64,000 nucleotides of DNA from NCBI GenBank assembly GCA_034440575.1, contig JAOTOL010001601.1, forward strand, positions 514,501 through 578,500. The letters are read 5' to 3'. A model generated the notes under the pieces. The model made no database searches, was not told the DNA's origin, and saw only the letters and a list, made by a program, of their open reading frames with translations. Every line of letters begins with the position of its first letter. The first letter of the stretch is position 1. This stretch comes from Imbricaverruca yamaguchii (lineage: Eukaryota > Arthropoda > Thecostraca > Neoverrucidae). Of this stretch, positions 25,678 through 37,600 are shown piece after piece. The translations under genes were made by a program, and so were the position numbers.

Positions 25678-28600
25678 CTGCCGGCCGACAGCGACACCTG
25701 GTCAGCGCAATCGACACCGGGACGGCTGGATGCGTTGTGAAACTTTGCATTCGGAGAGGAAAATCTCGAGGAAGTCTAGGGCCGAGCATAATGTTTCCTT
25801 GTTCTAACTGATTTTGTACCATTTAGTTATTTTTGGGAACGTTGATGCGACAATGACGAGCATAAAATAATTATCGATCAACTCAATTCATCTTTTGGCA
25901 AACAGGGGTGGATAAATTCGCGAGAAAGGATAATGTTCTGGATGTCAAATATCCCGGACAAGACCGTGCTGCCAGCCTTTGACACCGATGACTTCACACT
26001 GGCAGTACATCGTTGGAACGACTGAATAGAGTAACCAGTTCAGCACGCCATATTGGGGCTAGCGAAGAGCACAGGCGATGGAGGAAGGTCATACACGTCG
26101 AGGGAGAGTTAGAAAAACAATGAACAAATCACGGGTCCCAAGCCGGTCTTTACAAAAAAATATACTGAAGAGGAGTGATTTCAGAGGCTGCAGCCAGCTT
26201 CCGTTCTGAAGCGCAGCTGGAGACGACGGTCACCGCACCGGCTATAAGTCATTTGCATAAAATAATGAGCACGGAAACACCTGGCTATCAGGCATGACCA
26301 ACAAATGCAACGCGATGTGGTAATTGTTGTGAAAACACAGTAACGGACACGGTCGCAACCTTATTAATAAGTATTTGACTGGTAGCGGTTCGCTGACAAC
26401 AATAACTTTGCGTCAATTGCAATTTACTGAATTTCCATACCCGTTGAAAAATGTGCACGATATCGCCAACCTACTATAGTGCAAATACACAAGAAACGTG
26501 ATCAAAACAACGAAGCAAGAACCACAATTTCAGTCAACTTCGACGTCTAGGCTAGGATGAAACCCCAAGACAAACGTAATCAGCAATCAGGAATGAAGAG
26601 AAGCAAGGTCACTACAAGGGCGATAAATATTTCACCAAGCCAGTGGGTCCAGGCTCTTATTTTCAGGAAATATTTTAAGTTCATACGGAAATTAGCAGGT
26701 GTGATCACATTAAAATTAGCAGGGCACCAGACCAGAGAGGGTGAGGGGGTGTCCGGACCCCGACCCACCCATGGTCAATACCATTCAATTTGCAAGCGAC
26801 AACGGTTCTCGGTGTGAGTTGAAGCAACGCAACGTGAACACTAGATCCACGCAGATTCATTTGGTGCAGCATTAGGTGATGTCAAGTAGCGTTACCAATT
26901 TCTCAGATATGCCAATCAGGTATGTGTCCAAACATCACCTACATGTCGAGTTCTGAACACAGGATTGATAAAGTGGAAAAGTGGTGCGCGAGCTTCCATA
27001 GTACCGATAATTCCACGGAGATCATCTCAGAACAAACCTGTCATTTCTACTTCCATGGCAGCCCATTATCGATCCGAAAAGAAAATTAATCCTCAAATGA
27101 CACTCCAACACTCCAAACATCTCAGAACCACTGACCGACACAGTCGTCCGACCACGCCCACGTCGACATTACTGACCGACACAGCCGAGCGTGTACGCGG
27201 CCAATGGCGCCAGGTCGCGGTGTACCACTAGCCAGCGGGTCATCCAACCCAGCGTGGTGATCCGGAACACCAGGAACGTGCCTGCCGGTACAGTCAGGTC
27301 AGGTCAGGCCCGGTAGGTCACGATGCACCATCAAACAGTGGATCACTCGGGGACCTCAAACACCAGGAACGTGCCTGCCGATACAGTCAGGTGAGGTCAT
27401 GCTGGGTCACGATAAACCACCAAACAGTGGGTCACCCGGGGGCCTGAACACCAGGAATGTGACTACCGGTACAGTCAGGTCAGGCCAGGTCAAGTCAGGC
27501 AACGATGTACCACCAAACAGTGGGTCACCCAGCGACCTGAAATACCAAGAATGTGACTACCGGTCCAGTCAGCGCAGGTTGGGATAGTTTGTGCCATCAA
27601 ACAGTGGGTCATCCAGCCCAGCAAGGTGACCTGAAACACCAGGAAAGCGACTGCCGGCACAGCCAGGGCCGTTCCAGCCACGATGCATCACCAGTCAACG
27701 GGTGATCCCGTCCAGCGTGGTGATCCGAAACGCCAGGAGCTTGCCTGTCGGTAGTCAGATCGGGTCAGGTCGGGTCAGGTCAGGTCAGGTCAGGCCAGGC
27801 CAGGCCAGGCCAGGTCAGGTCAGGTCAGGCGACGGTGTACCACCAGCTGTGTAGCATTCACTTCAGCGCGGTTGGTTGGCTATTGGAGTTTAGGGGCGCA
27901 TGGCGATCCCAACCCAGAGTGAAGATACGAAGTATCAGGAGCGTGCCTGTCGGTGCAGGAAGGTCGGGTCAGGAAACGGTGTACCGCCAGCTGTGTACTA
28001 TTCAGCTCAGCGTGCTGATCCGAAACATCAGGAGCGTGCCGACTGCGGCGCAGTGTGCACAGGACCAGGGAGTGGCCACCGGACACAGATAGCCCCGAGC
28101 GTGACGGTACGGGCGCACTGTACACTGACCCACACGTACCCTGCACACAAGATCACCCAGCGGCCGTCGGATAGATAGCAGAGCGCGGTGGTGCGCGCGC
28201 ACTGCACACCGACCCACACGTACCCTGCACACAAGATCACCCAGCGGCCGCCGGATAGATAGCAGAGCGCGGTGGTGCGCGCGCACTGTACACTGACCCA
28301 CATGTACCCTGCACACCAGATCACCCAGCGGCCGCCGGATAGATAGCAGAGCGCGGTGGTGCGCGCGCACTGCACACCGACCCACATGTACCCTGCCCCA
28401 GCGGCCGACGAGCGTGCCCACGTGCATCTCCGGGCCTGAGGCGTGGGTGGTGACCACCACACACCGATGCCCGGCAGGGCGGTGCAACAGAGCGAGTCCT
28501 GTCACGAGGTCGACGTCACACATTCCACGCGGCCACGCCGGCAGCCGGCTGGCGCGTGCCCAACGACACCGCCAGGTCGGAACCGTGAGTCACAGCCGTC

Positions 28601-31600
28601 CGGCGCGTGGGCCGTGCCGTGGGCACCGGCGACGTCACCATCGGTGGACTTTGGATGACGTCTCGCCGTCGTGACGCACTGCACAGATGTCGGTATCTTC
28701 GGCGTCGCGCCACGTGCCTTGCTGGTCGGACCCATGGCTGTGTGTTCGCCACGTTGGTCGGACCTACGCTCGCGGGCTGATCCCGTCACAGGCCAGATGA
28801 ACGCTCTGGCGTCACCCTCGCTATCCATTATGCACGCATGCACCTGCGTGTACAGTATGCGTGCCACTGTTCATCAGTGCGCTGTCCTACGTCAGCGATT
28901 ATCCCGGTTAACACTGTTCTTGCGGTTATCCCTGTTCCCTGTATCGGGGGGGGCATTTTCCGTCCCCCAGTAAGGTTCTCCGCAGACAGTGAACAAACGG
29001 CAGCGTGCCGAAATTTGGCACACCTATTACCACATCAATCTGTCATGTCGTGTGAAAATGTTGAGGTCAGGTCATCTACAGTTACTGGGTAATTCCAAGG
29101 TCAAGTGAGGTCACCACCAAAAAACTTCAACAGGTTGTCACGTTTTAAAACATAGATATTTGAATGATGCTTTTAGCGTCTGCTTATCGTTAGGGATTCA
29201 ACAAAACGCACCAGAGGAATTTGATTTTTCCCGGTTTTAACGAATTCGTTTCACACATTTTCCCGTTGTGACTAAATTGAACATTCTGGCGAAGCTAAAC
29301 ATTTTTTATGAGGGGAAGTTGACTTTAGACGTTTCCCGGTGCGCTCTACCCGTAAAAAAAAATAAATTGGAGAACATCGAGTCAAAATGTACAACCACAA
29401 AAATGTATTCTTCAGTTCGTAACAATTTTGGGCCAAGGATAGTTTCGCCTTCCTATTCTGATTCGAAATAACTTCTTTTTTATCCACCGAAATTGACGCT
29501 ATAGAGCCCAATACATGACGTCAGTTGTGATCCTATTGACGTCACTTTTTTGTTTATGGATTATTTGGGTTTAAGGGCGCGCCGACTACGAGGTCATTTA
29601 GCGCCCATCATCACTTTTTGAGGGGATACCATTTTGGAGGTGGTGTCGTGTGGTGGTGCGAATGGTGCCCCCATTCGTTGAGCGCTTCCAGATGATGCCA
29701 CTTCATTTTAATTTCATTTAAGCAACGCTTAGTTTGAATTTTAGTGGGCTTATAATGACCCTCTCACCGAGACGGGATGCGAGGATCTAACCGGGAAGAC
29801 ATGGAACAATGGTTAAGGACTGTTCCAGTCGCATGGTGAAATTTCAGCTGAACAAATGGAACTGTGGGGGGGGGGGGAGAGTTGCACCCTTTCCAGTGGT
29901 GTGCTGATTACTTGCCACCCGGCCGCGCTACAGCGCAATTTTCCATGCCATTTACCTCGGGTGGCAGCAAGATTCCTGTCCAGTTGTCCCCGTTACCCCG
30001 GACAGCAGCAATATTTATGTCGAGCTATCCCGGTTACCCCGGGCGGAAGCAATATTTCTATCCAGTCACTCCAGTTCACTTTATCGGAGTACCACCGTTC
30101 ACCAGTATCCTTAGTAATTAGCCGATCAGGTCACGAACTGTTCCCATTACAACAGTACGTGAAGGTAGTGGCGTCTAGCAGAGTTCGGTCTATTAATGGC
30201 ACATATCAAATAGCACTCGATGCTCTTTGTTGTTCTGAAACAAGTTGATATTTTTCGTTGGCTTGTGGCATATCTATAGCGACTGATACCCATAGGAAGT
30301 ATTAACAGATGTGATACACCTGTGAGATACTCGGACTTTGTCTTGCTCTTTGTATCTGCTGAGTGGGTTAGCATGTAATATCCCGTCAGCAGATCATTGT
30401 ACGACTAGATCCCTGTTCGTTCAGGCATTGAATCATCGTTATTCAAGCATCGATACCAGATGCATTAAAGCTATCACAAACGTTACTTATTGATGTTGGA
30501 GATTACAAATCCACGCTCTATTGCCGTCAAGAAGTAATCCCAGTGTCAAGTATCCATTATAATATTTTATAGAAAATCGCCTGCGACTGGGACAGTTCCT
30601 TCAACAGTGGAATGCATGTCCGCATTGGTCATTGGTATCCGCCCACGATCCTGTTTATCAGCAGTATACATAACCCTATTTGCCAGTGGTATATATTTCC
30701 CTGTCGGTTTGCGATATACTTGCCTGTCTAACAGTGACATGCATATCGATGTTGGCCACGATGATCCATGCTGGCCAGTGGTATCCATGTCCCGGTTCGC
30801 CAGTGGTATGCATATCCCAGTTGGCCAGTGGTATGCATGTCCCGGTTGGCCAGTGGTACGCATGTCTCGGTTGGACAGTGGTGTGCATGTCCCGGTTGGC
30901 CAGTGGTACGCATGTCTCGGTTGGCCAGTGGCATGCATAGCCATGTTTGCCGGTAGTATGCATGTCCCGGTTGGCCAGTGGCATGCATAGCCATGTTTGC
31001 CGGTAGTATGCATGCCTCGGTTGGCCAGTGGTATGAACCTAAGACTGGCCTCTGCTCCTGCTGGCCAGACTGTAGGCCAGACTGGACCCTGCACCCCCGG
31101 TTGGCTCAGCGGCCAGACCGGCCTGCGTGCCGTACCGGCTTGCTGGTCGCCAGTGATTACCCGCGGACGCGGAGGCGGGCGGTGCGTCCTGCAGGGACAG
31201 GCGGCCGCCGCGCCGGTGCCGGCCGGCCGACACAGCACCACGGGTCGGCGGCGGTCGGCCTCTCTGTGTACACCCAGCACCGAACAGCGCTCGAGTCTCG
31301 CTTAAAACGACTGTAACCCGGCACTCAGCACGGAAAGGTGTACAATCAATTCCTAATTCATCTAAATTAAGCGCGCATTCGGAGACACTACTCGGAAGAC
31401 AAAAATCTTCCAACAATCTATGCATCGCCCGTCAGAGTATATCAAGTTAGCCGTTGGCAGTCGTCCGGACGACCAAGAATGCACCGGACACTCGGCAGAT
31501 TCCATCCCGGACTGGCGGAATATTCTCAGAGTACTTGGTGGATGGGTACGATTGTTGCGCTTTCGATTTTTATGCTCATGCTTCACGAAAGTGTCGCATG

Positions 31601-34600
31601 GTACTCGATCAATGTGGGAACTGCGGGGATATTGTAGCAGTATATACATACACATATATACACTTGCGCACGTATATATGCATATGACGCGAATATAACG
31701 CACCAGCACCCAAGCTGCCGCACGGGCGGAATATGGTTGACGATCCGAACGCAAGGATCAAGATTCGATCTGACGTCCGGTAGACGTCTATTTTCGCCCG
31801 GGCGTGCCGGATGTACCCTGAAAAAGCTTGCGATCTAGCCTGCGAGGACGCGAATTAGGGGGAAGGGGCAGCGGCGTCTCTAGGATTTTTGTGCGAAGAA
31901 AGGATACAACTTCCTCAAACTACTGAAATTTGTTTTGCGAATAACGAAAACGAGGCCCACAATATTTCGTGGATGAAGCATGATTGAGGAGCTTACTTTG
32001 TTAGGCATGCAAATAAGCGTCTACATGTGTAATTTGGCAATAATATATCAGCAACAGCCCGGTATCCAGCAGGGACCGCCCTCGGACGGCAGCCAGCCGG
32101 TCCTCAGACGGTATCCAGCCAAGCCAGTCCTCAGACGGCAGCCAGCCGGGCCCGTCCTCAGACGGCAGCCAGCCAGTCCTCAGACGGTAGCCAGCCAAGC
32201 ACGTCCCCAGGCGCCAGCCAGCCGGACCCATCCTCAGACGGTAGCCAGCCTGACCCGTCATCAGACAATAGCCAGCCGGGCCCGTCCTCAGATAGTAGCC
32301 AGCCGGACCCGTCCTCAGACGGCAACCAGCCAGTCCTCAGACGGCAACCAGCAGGACCCGTCCCCAGACGACAGCAGCCAGTCGGGCCCGTCTTTGCAGA
32401 CTAAAAACTGGTTTCATTCACAAAGCCAAGCAGGCTACCAGTTAGCTGGTCGCAGTCCTGATCACAACACTTCATGTGCGTTTCTTTTATTTGTAGATCT
32501 AACCTTGAAAGGGGGAAATATGCACACCCTTTCCATGGATCAAATAAAACTGCAAAGTTAGGACCATCGAACTACCAGGGCGGCTGAAGACCACAGGGAA
32601 CTCGTGTGCCAATTTAGCAATTATGGGTCAAATCATTATGAGAAAATGAGGTCAAATGTGACATAATTTGAGTTTCTTGCGTTCTGGCGCCCATTTTATA
32701 ACCAATGTCTATGTTTCGTGGTAAATATACCGCAGCTAGACATGACCAATATCGATGATATAACTTCAGCACCCCCTGTCCCACTCCGCATGCACAGCGT
32801 AAGAACATCACAAGAGGGTGGCCAATGGAACTCACCAATGCTATCAACAAAGGTTTCCGCAATAAGAACTGGCCAAAATGTTTAGGCGGGTGTCGTATGA
32901 AGTCACCGCTCAAGATAACAGACACCCGGATACGAGCCCGATCGACACCAGCGTAATCTTCCCTCTGCTCCACCTCATACCTTGCCGCTCTTCACAACGC
33001 AACGATGTCTTATCTTCGTTTGTGAGCTAACACACAGGCGCGGAAGTCTCGCTGCCTCCCGAACATAGGTCACGGCAATCGTGCACGCTACACATTGTTT
33101 GCACATATCAGCAAACAATGTTGTTGGCGTGTTTTGAAGACTGATTATGCAGCGTTGTATCCACAATATGTATGCTTAGCTACACTGACTATCACAAACT
33201 TGAAGTGCATTTTCCTTGGTTGTCCCGAGCCCCACGCATTCGCCCAGTCCACGCTCTTCAAATGTAACGCGACTGATTTGTGCGTGGCTGCGAGTGCTAC
33301 AGCGTGTGTACGTCACACCTGGTCGCGTCCCGCCTGACAGGTACGTGCCGATATGAAGCGCCGCCAATACGAATCGCCGCAGTTACCACGAAAACAAGCG
33401 TGTCAGAATGACTGCACGGGAAGAAAGCAATCCCATCCCCAACCAAATTCTTTGTACGAAAAGATTCCTGCAATCCCCCAAATATGACCATTCTCCGGGA
33501 CTGCTAATTCCGCCACTGAGGCGGTAAAAACCCCGTGACCAAATGCAGAGCTGGTGGTGCTGCGGACGTCCCCGCCAGCGCCGGCCGGTATGATGTATGT
33601 GCGCCAGGAGGCACCGGCGCACTGTGTCGTAAGTCGGCGCCAAAAGTGGCCGAAAGGAGATCACTCGCGAACCAGATAATGTAGAAACACGAAACAAAGG
33701 TCAGCTTTTGTGATCGTGTATCAGATGGACGAAACAAATGATATCCTTCGGGGTACGTTTTCTCCCACATTACATAAAGACCAGAATGACACAAAAAATC
33801 GAACAAATGAAGGTAGAATAGCATGAACGAAACTGATGAAATCCCTTTCACATCTCAAATCACATGGGGCTTGCAAGTAATTAATTTAGTCCGTAGGTTG
33901 CTGTGGGGACGAAGGGGGTTGCGGCCCCTAACATATCTTCGGCTTTTCAGGGATAATGGCTAACCAAATGGATGACATGAAACAAACGGCTCTTCAGATG
34001 AATGTCACGGGTATCTAATTCAAAACAAAGCTTGTCAGGTAGAATAAGGCCAGGGAACTATGACGTCATAGTGGTCATTCTTGTGGGGAAAAAAATCGTG
34101 GATTTCTTAGTTTTTGTCCCATGGAAGCAGGCACAACAATGGATGTGGATTGGATGCTATACTGGATGTTGGGTGTGGAACTATTTAGAGGCATTTCGCA
34201 TGGCTAAGGTCATTGATCTCGAAGATCCTTGTTGATCTTTGAGAGGTTCATTGAATAATACTTTGAGAGGGCAACGAGAGGTTCATGCCACCAGTCGAGG
34301 CTTTCCTCATTCTAACAAGCTTGATTGCAGAACGGTGATACCCTCTCCAGCTTTCACCTCTAATTAAGTAATACATGAATGACAAGCTGCATTCCTACAT
34401 TTTCAGCTCACCCTGAGGGACGTCAAGTTCTAAATTAAATTCCTGAACGCCAATAAAACACAAATCAGCGGAGGAACCATTATCTGATCAGAAAAGGTCG
34501 TCACAAATCGCTCAAGAAGCTCGGCTTTGTTCACCTGGAACTCCATTGCTCTCATGCCCACCTTCAACAGCAACCCACGAGAACTGCAGAATAAGCTCGC

Positions 34601-37600
34601 ATTGAAGCTTGGACTGGGCTACTGTCTGACTTGTCATTTGACTCCACTGACTCACTGCAACACCGGAGTGGACCATCCGATATCGTGTTCGTCAGCTATA
34701 GCCAGGCCATACAAAGCTCTCGAGAGCTGGCCTTCCTCTGCCGGCCGATCCCGGCCAAGTTCCCAGCGTCGCCGAGGTACACAGACTCAGGTGTGCAGCT
34801 CCTGTGGCCAGTAACGTGACCCCAGTGCCGGTGACGTACTCAGACTCGGACAATTATTGATGGCAATGCTTCAGCAGGCTCCGGGCTATGTGATGTTTTC
34901 CCCAAGGAGGGGAATTAATACCTAACATAGGGAGGATACATATACATATAAAGGGAGCTATTCAACATGAACATGCTGTGAAAATTTTAGCTCGATTTGG
35001 CAAATGCAACTTTCGACAGCCCCTCCCCCACCTGAAGTTTAGCTGTTTACTATTGGACCGGCAGGCATTCGATGCGGGCTGGCAAGACCGGACGGCAGCG
35101 GCTTACCGGCCGAATTATCGGCCGTAACACATCCGTGTATGCGGGTGGGCAGGAAGCGCCGCCAGCGCTGAGGCGGTGAGCCAAGTCGACAAACAACTGT
35201 TGTCGCAACCAACTGCTGAGCACCACAATCTCACATGCTGTGGTTTGAAGCAATGTAACAGCGCGGTCTCAGACACAGAAATGGGCGAAGGCTTTTGACG
35301 TAGTCTTTTCGAAGCATGCTAGCATAGTATTACATATGCTGCCGATGGCAATATAAGCTTTTAAAGAAGATGACAAGCCAATGTAATATATCCCGCTGAC
35401 AATAAAATTTGCATTGATGTCAGACGGAAAATATGACTTTTTTGGGGGAGACAGGTGTCACGAGAGTTATGCACCTCAACATACAGCCACTCCTGTTTGT
35501 CCTTCTCTGATGTATGTGACGCTTAAACCCACTAATTTCAGTTGCACTTGTGAATGGGCCTCGTAGACTTTTAAGATGTTTCAAATAATTGACCAATCGT
35601 TTGGTCAGCGCAGCATTTGCGACTTGCTTCTTGGACAGGACTTCGGCGGGCAGTTTGGCTTGTTTTGCGTTCCATGCTTTGGTGGTAGCTGGCAGCTATA
35701 CGTCCTTGGACACCATCGATGCGAATTGTCGATGCTCACCAACGAGATAATCGCTTTCCATCGCTCTTCGCTTTCACGTGTGTGCTCCTCAATAATTTCA
35801 GCTGACCGACCCCACGCGACTGGGTACTATAGTTAATGCCGCGAACCGATCTCCTGGGATCGAGACTGTTGATCGGCGCATGTTCCAGTTTTTCTTGATC
35901 CATGTACTTTAGCTGCTCTATGACCTTCACCAGCCCCAAAGTTGAATGCACGCTCTTTTTGGCGTCTGACCTTTCTGGGAGCTTTCGAAGCAGGATCTTG
36001 AGCAATGTTTAACCTGAGGTCGTACTCGTCACAGACTGCACGGACAGCGGCGATTACATCTGGCACGTGTAGGAAACTCTGACATCGTGTGTTGCCGACA
36101 ACCTCCGCATACTGACAAGCGGCATGCTGTTGCCTTAGCAACTGAAAACTGTTGCCTTGGCAACAGACGATCAGCCGTGCCGTGATTCCAACTGCGGACA
36201 ATAGAAGGATCTGCACGTGGAGGCTACATCCGCTTTCGGAACAAAACCGAGTATTGAGCTACACCCGAGGTCACGCCCGAGGTCACACCTGCATCACTGA
36301 GCCAAGATCGGCCGCGCGACGGTGCCGGCCGAGCGGCTGAGCAATACGGGTGAGATTACTGCTGCCGCGCGGCGATCTTCACCCATAACGACGCTCTGCC
36401 GCCGTATTAAAATGGATTTTCATTAGGTGTGAGATGTCAAAACGAGTATAGTATGATGTAGAAATTTGCCATGGAATCAATGTCGTTTAGTAGAAAACAC
36501 AAATTCTTCAAACACGATTCTGATATAACAGCATATTCATACCTGTACCCTTTCCCCTTTGTTTTGAGGCGCATAATCTATGGGTAACTTAGCGCTAGCA
36601 ATGCGATATGCCTATCATTACTAACTGATATTGTATAACAGACCACATCATATGTAATTATCATGCCTGCAATTCTGGTAATATGTTTGTGCATCACAAT
36701 CTGCAATGATCATTATCAACAAGATACTGTTGGAAATTAGGTACGAAAACTTCATAGCAACTCATCGTAAAGTAGTCGATACTTCATTGGGATGGATGTC
36801 GATCAAGTGTTCAGAAAGTGGTATATTTCACCCTGTTTGATTAATAATCTTAACTGCTCTGCCGACCTGTCTTTGATCACGGAAACTTCAGGAGGGGGGT
36901 CGAAGGGATGCGGGTGGTGCTATCGAGCTGAGAAGTTCACGGCGCGCCAGGAATGAATCGTGTTTTAGCATATCATCTCAACGCTACATACATTTTCGAA
37001 AAATAGTGTCTCCAAATTTTCACCCAGCTCTGGATAGCCCAAAATTGTGCATACATCGACAAATAGCGATAAAAAATCATCAACCGGAATAAAATAAAAT
37101 TGATTAAATCAAGCATCAAGCAAGCCAATGATGTTGGAACATTGATTCGCATTTTGCCTACAGTATGATCTGGCAAACACCAATGCTTCAATTGACGACA
37201 AAATGTGTGTGTCTTGGCGAAGACAACAGGCTACAAAGGTGTAAATCATCTGTCCAGAAAGAGCGTAACACATTTGTCTGACGGTCGTAATCATTGTACC
37301 CACTTCGACATGCGACTGTCGGCAAGGCCAACGCCCGCAACATACTCCAACACACCATTGGATATCCTGACGAATTATTCATCGATGCTGTACATTCGCA
37401 TGCCAGGAAAAACAGTTCGATTTTTCCAACTTTGACGACTTCTGTCGTGCGTTTACCACATAGTGCGGCGGGCAGGCCGGCGGGCGGGCGGGCGCGCGCG
37501 CGTAATGGATCGCAGAGAAGCGCGGCGCCCCCTACGCGAGGCGTCAGAATGTGCCGGTACGGAGCACGCTGTGTCCAAGGTCGCGCCGCACCCAAGGCGC

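Noticed and set aside
28002..28523. 173- and 144-codon minus-strand frames with 28-residue repeats
   Set aside because: Openness follows from the 84-nt period. Kept as a repeat, with only a weak possible link to exon 4.
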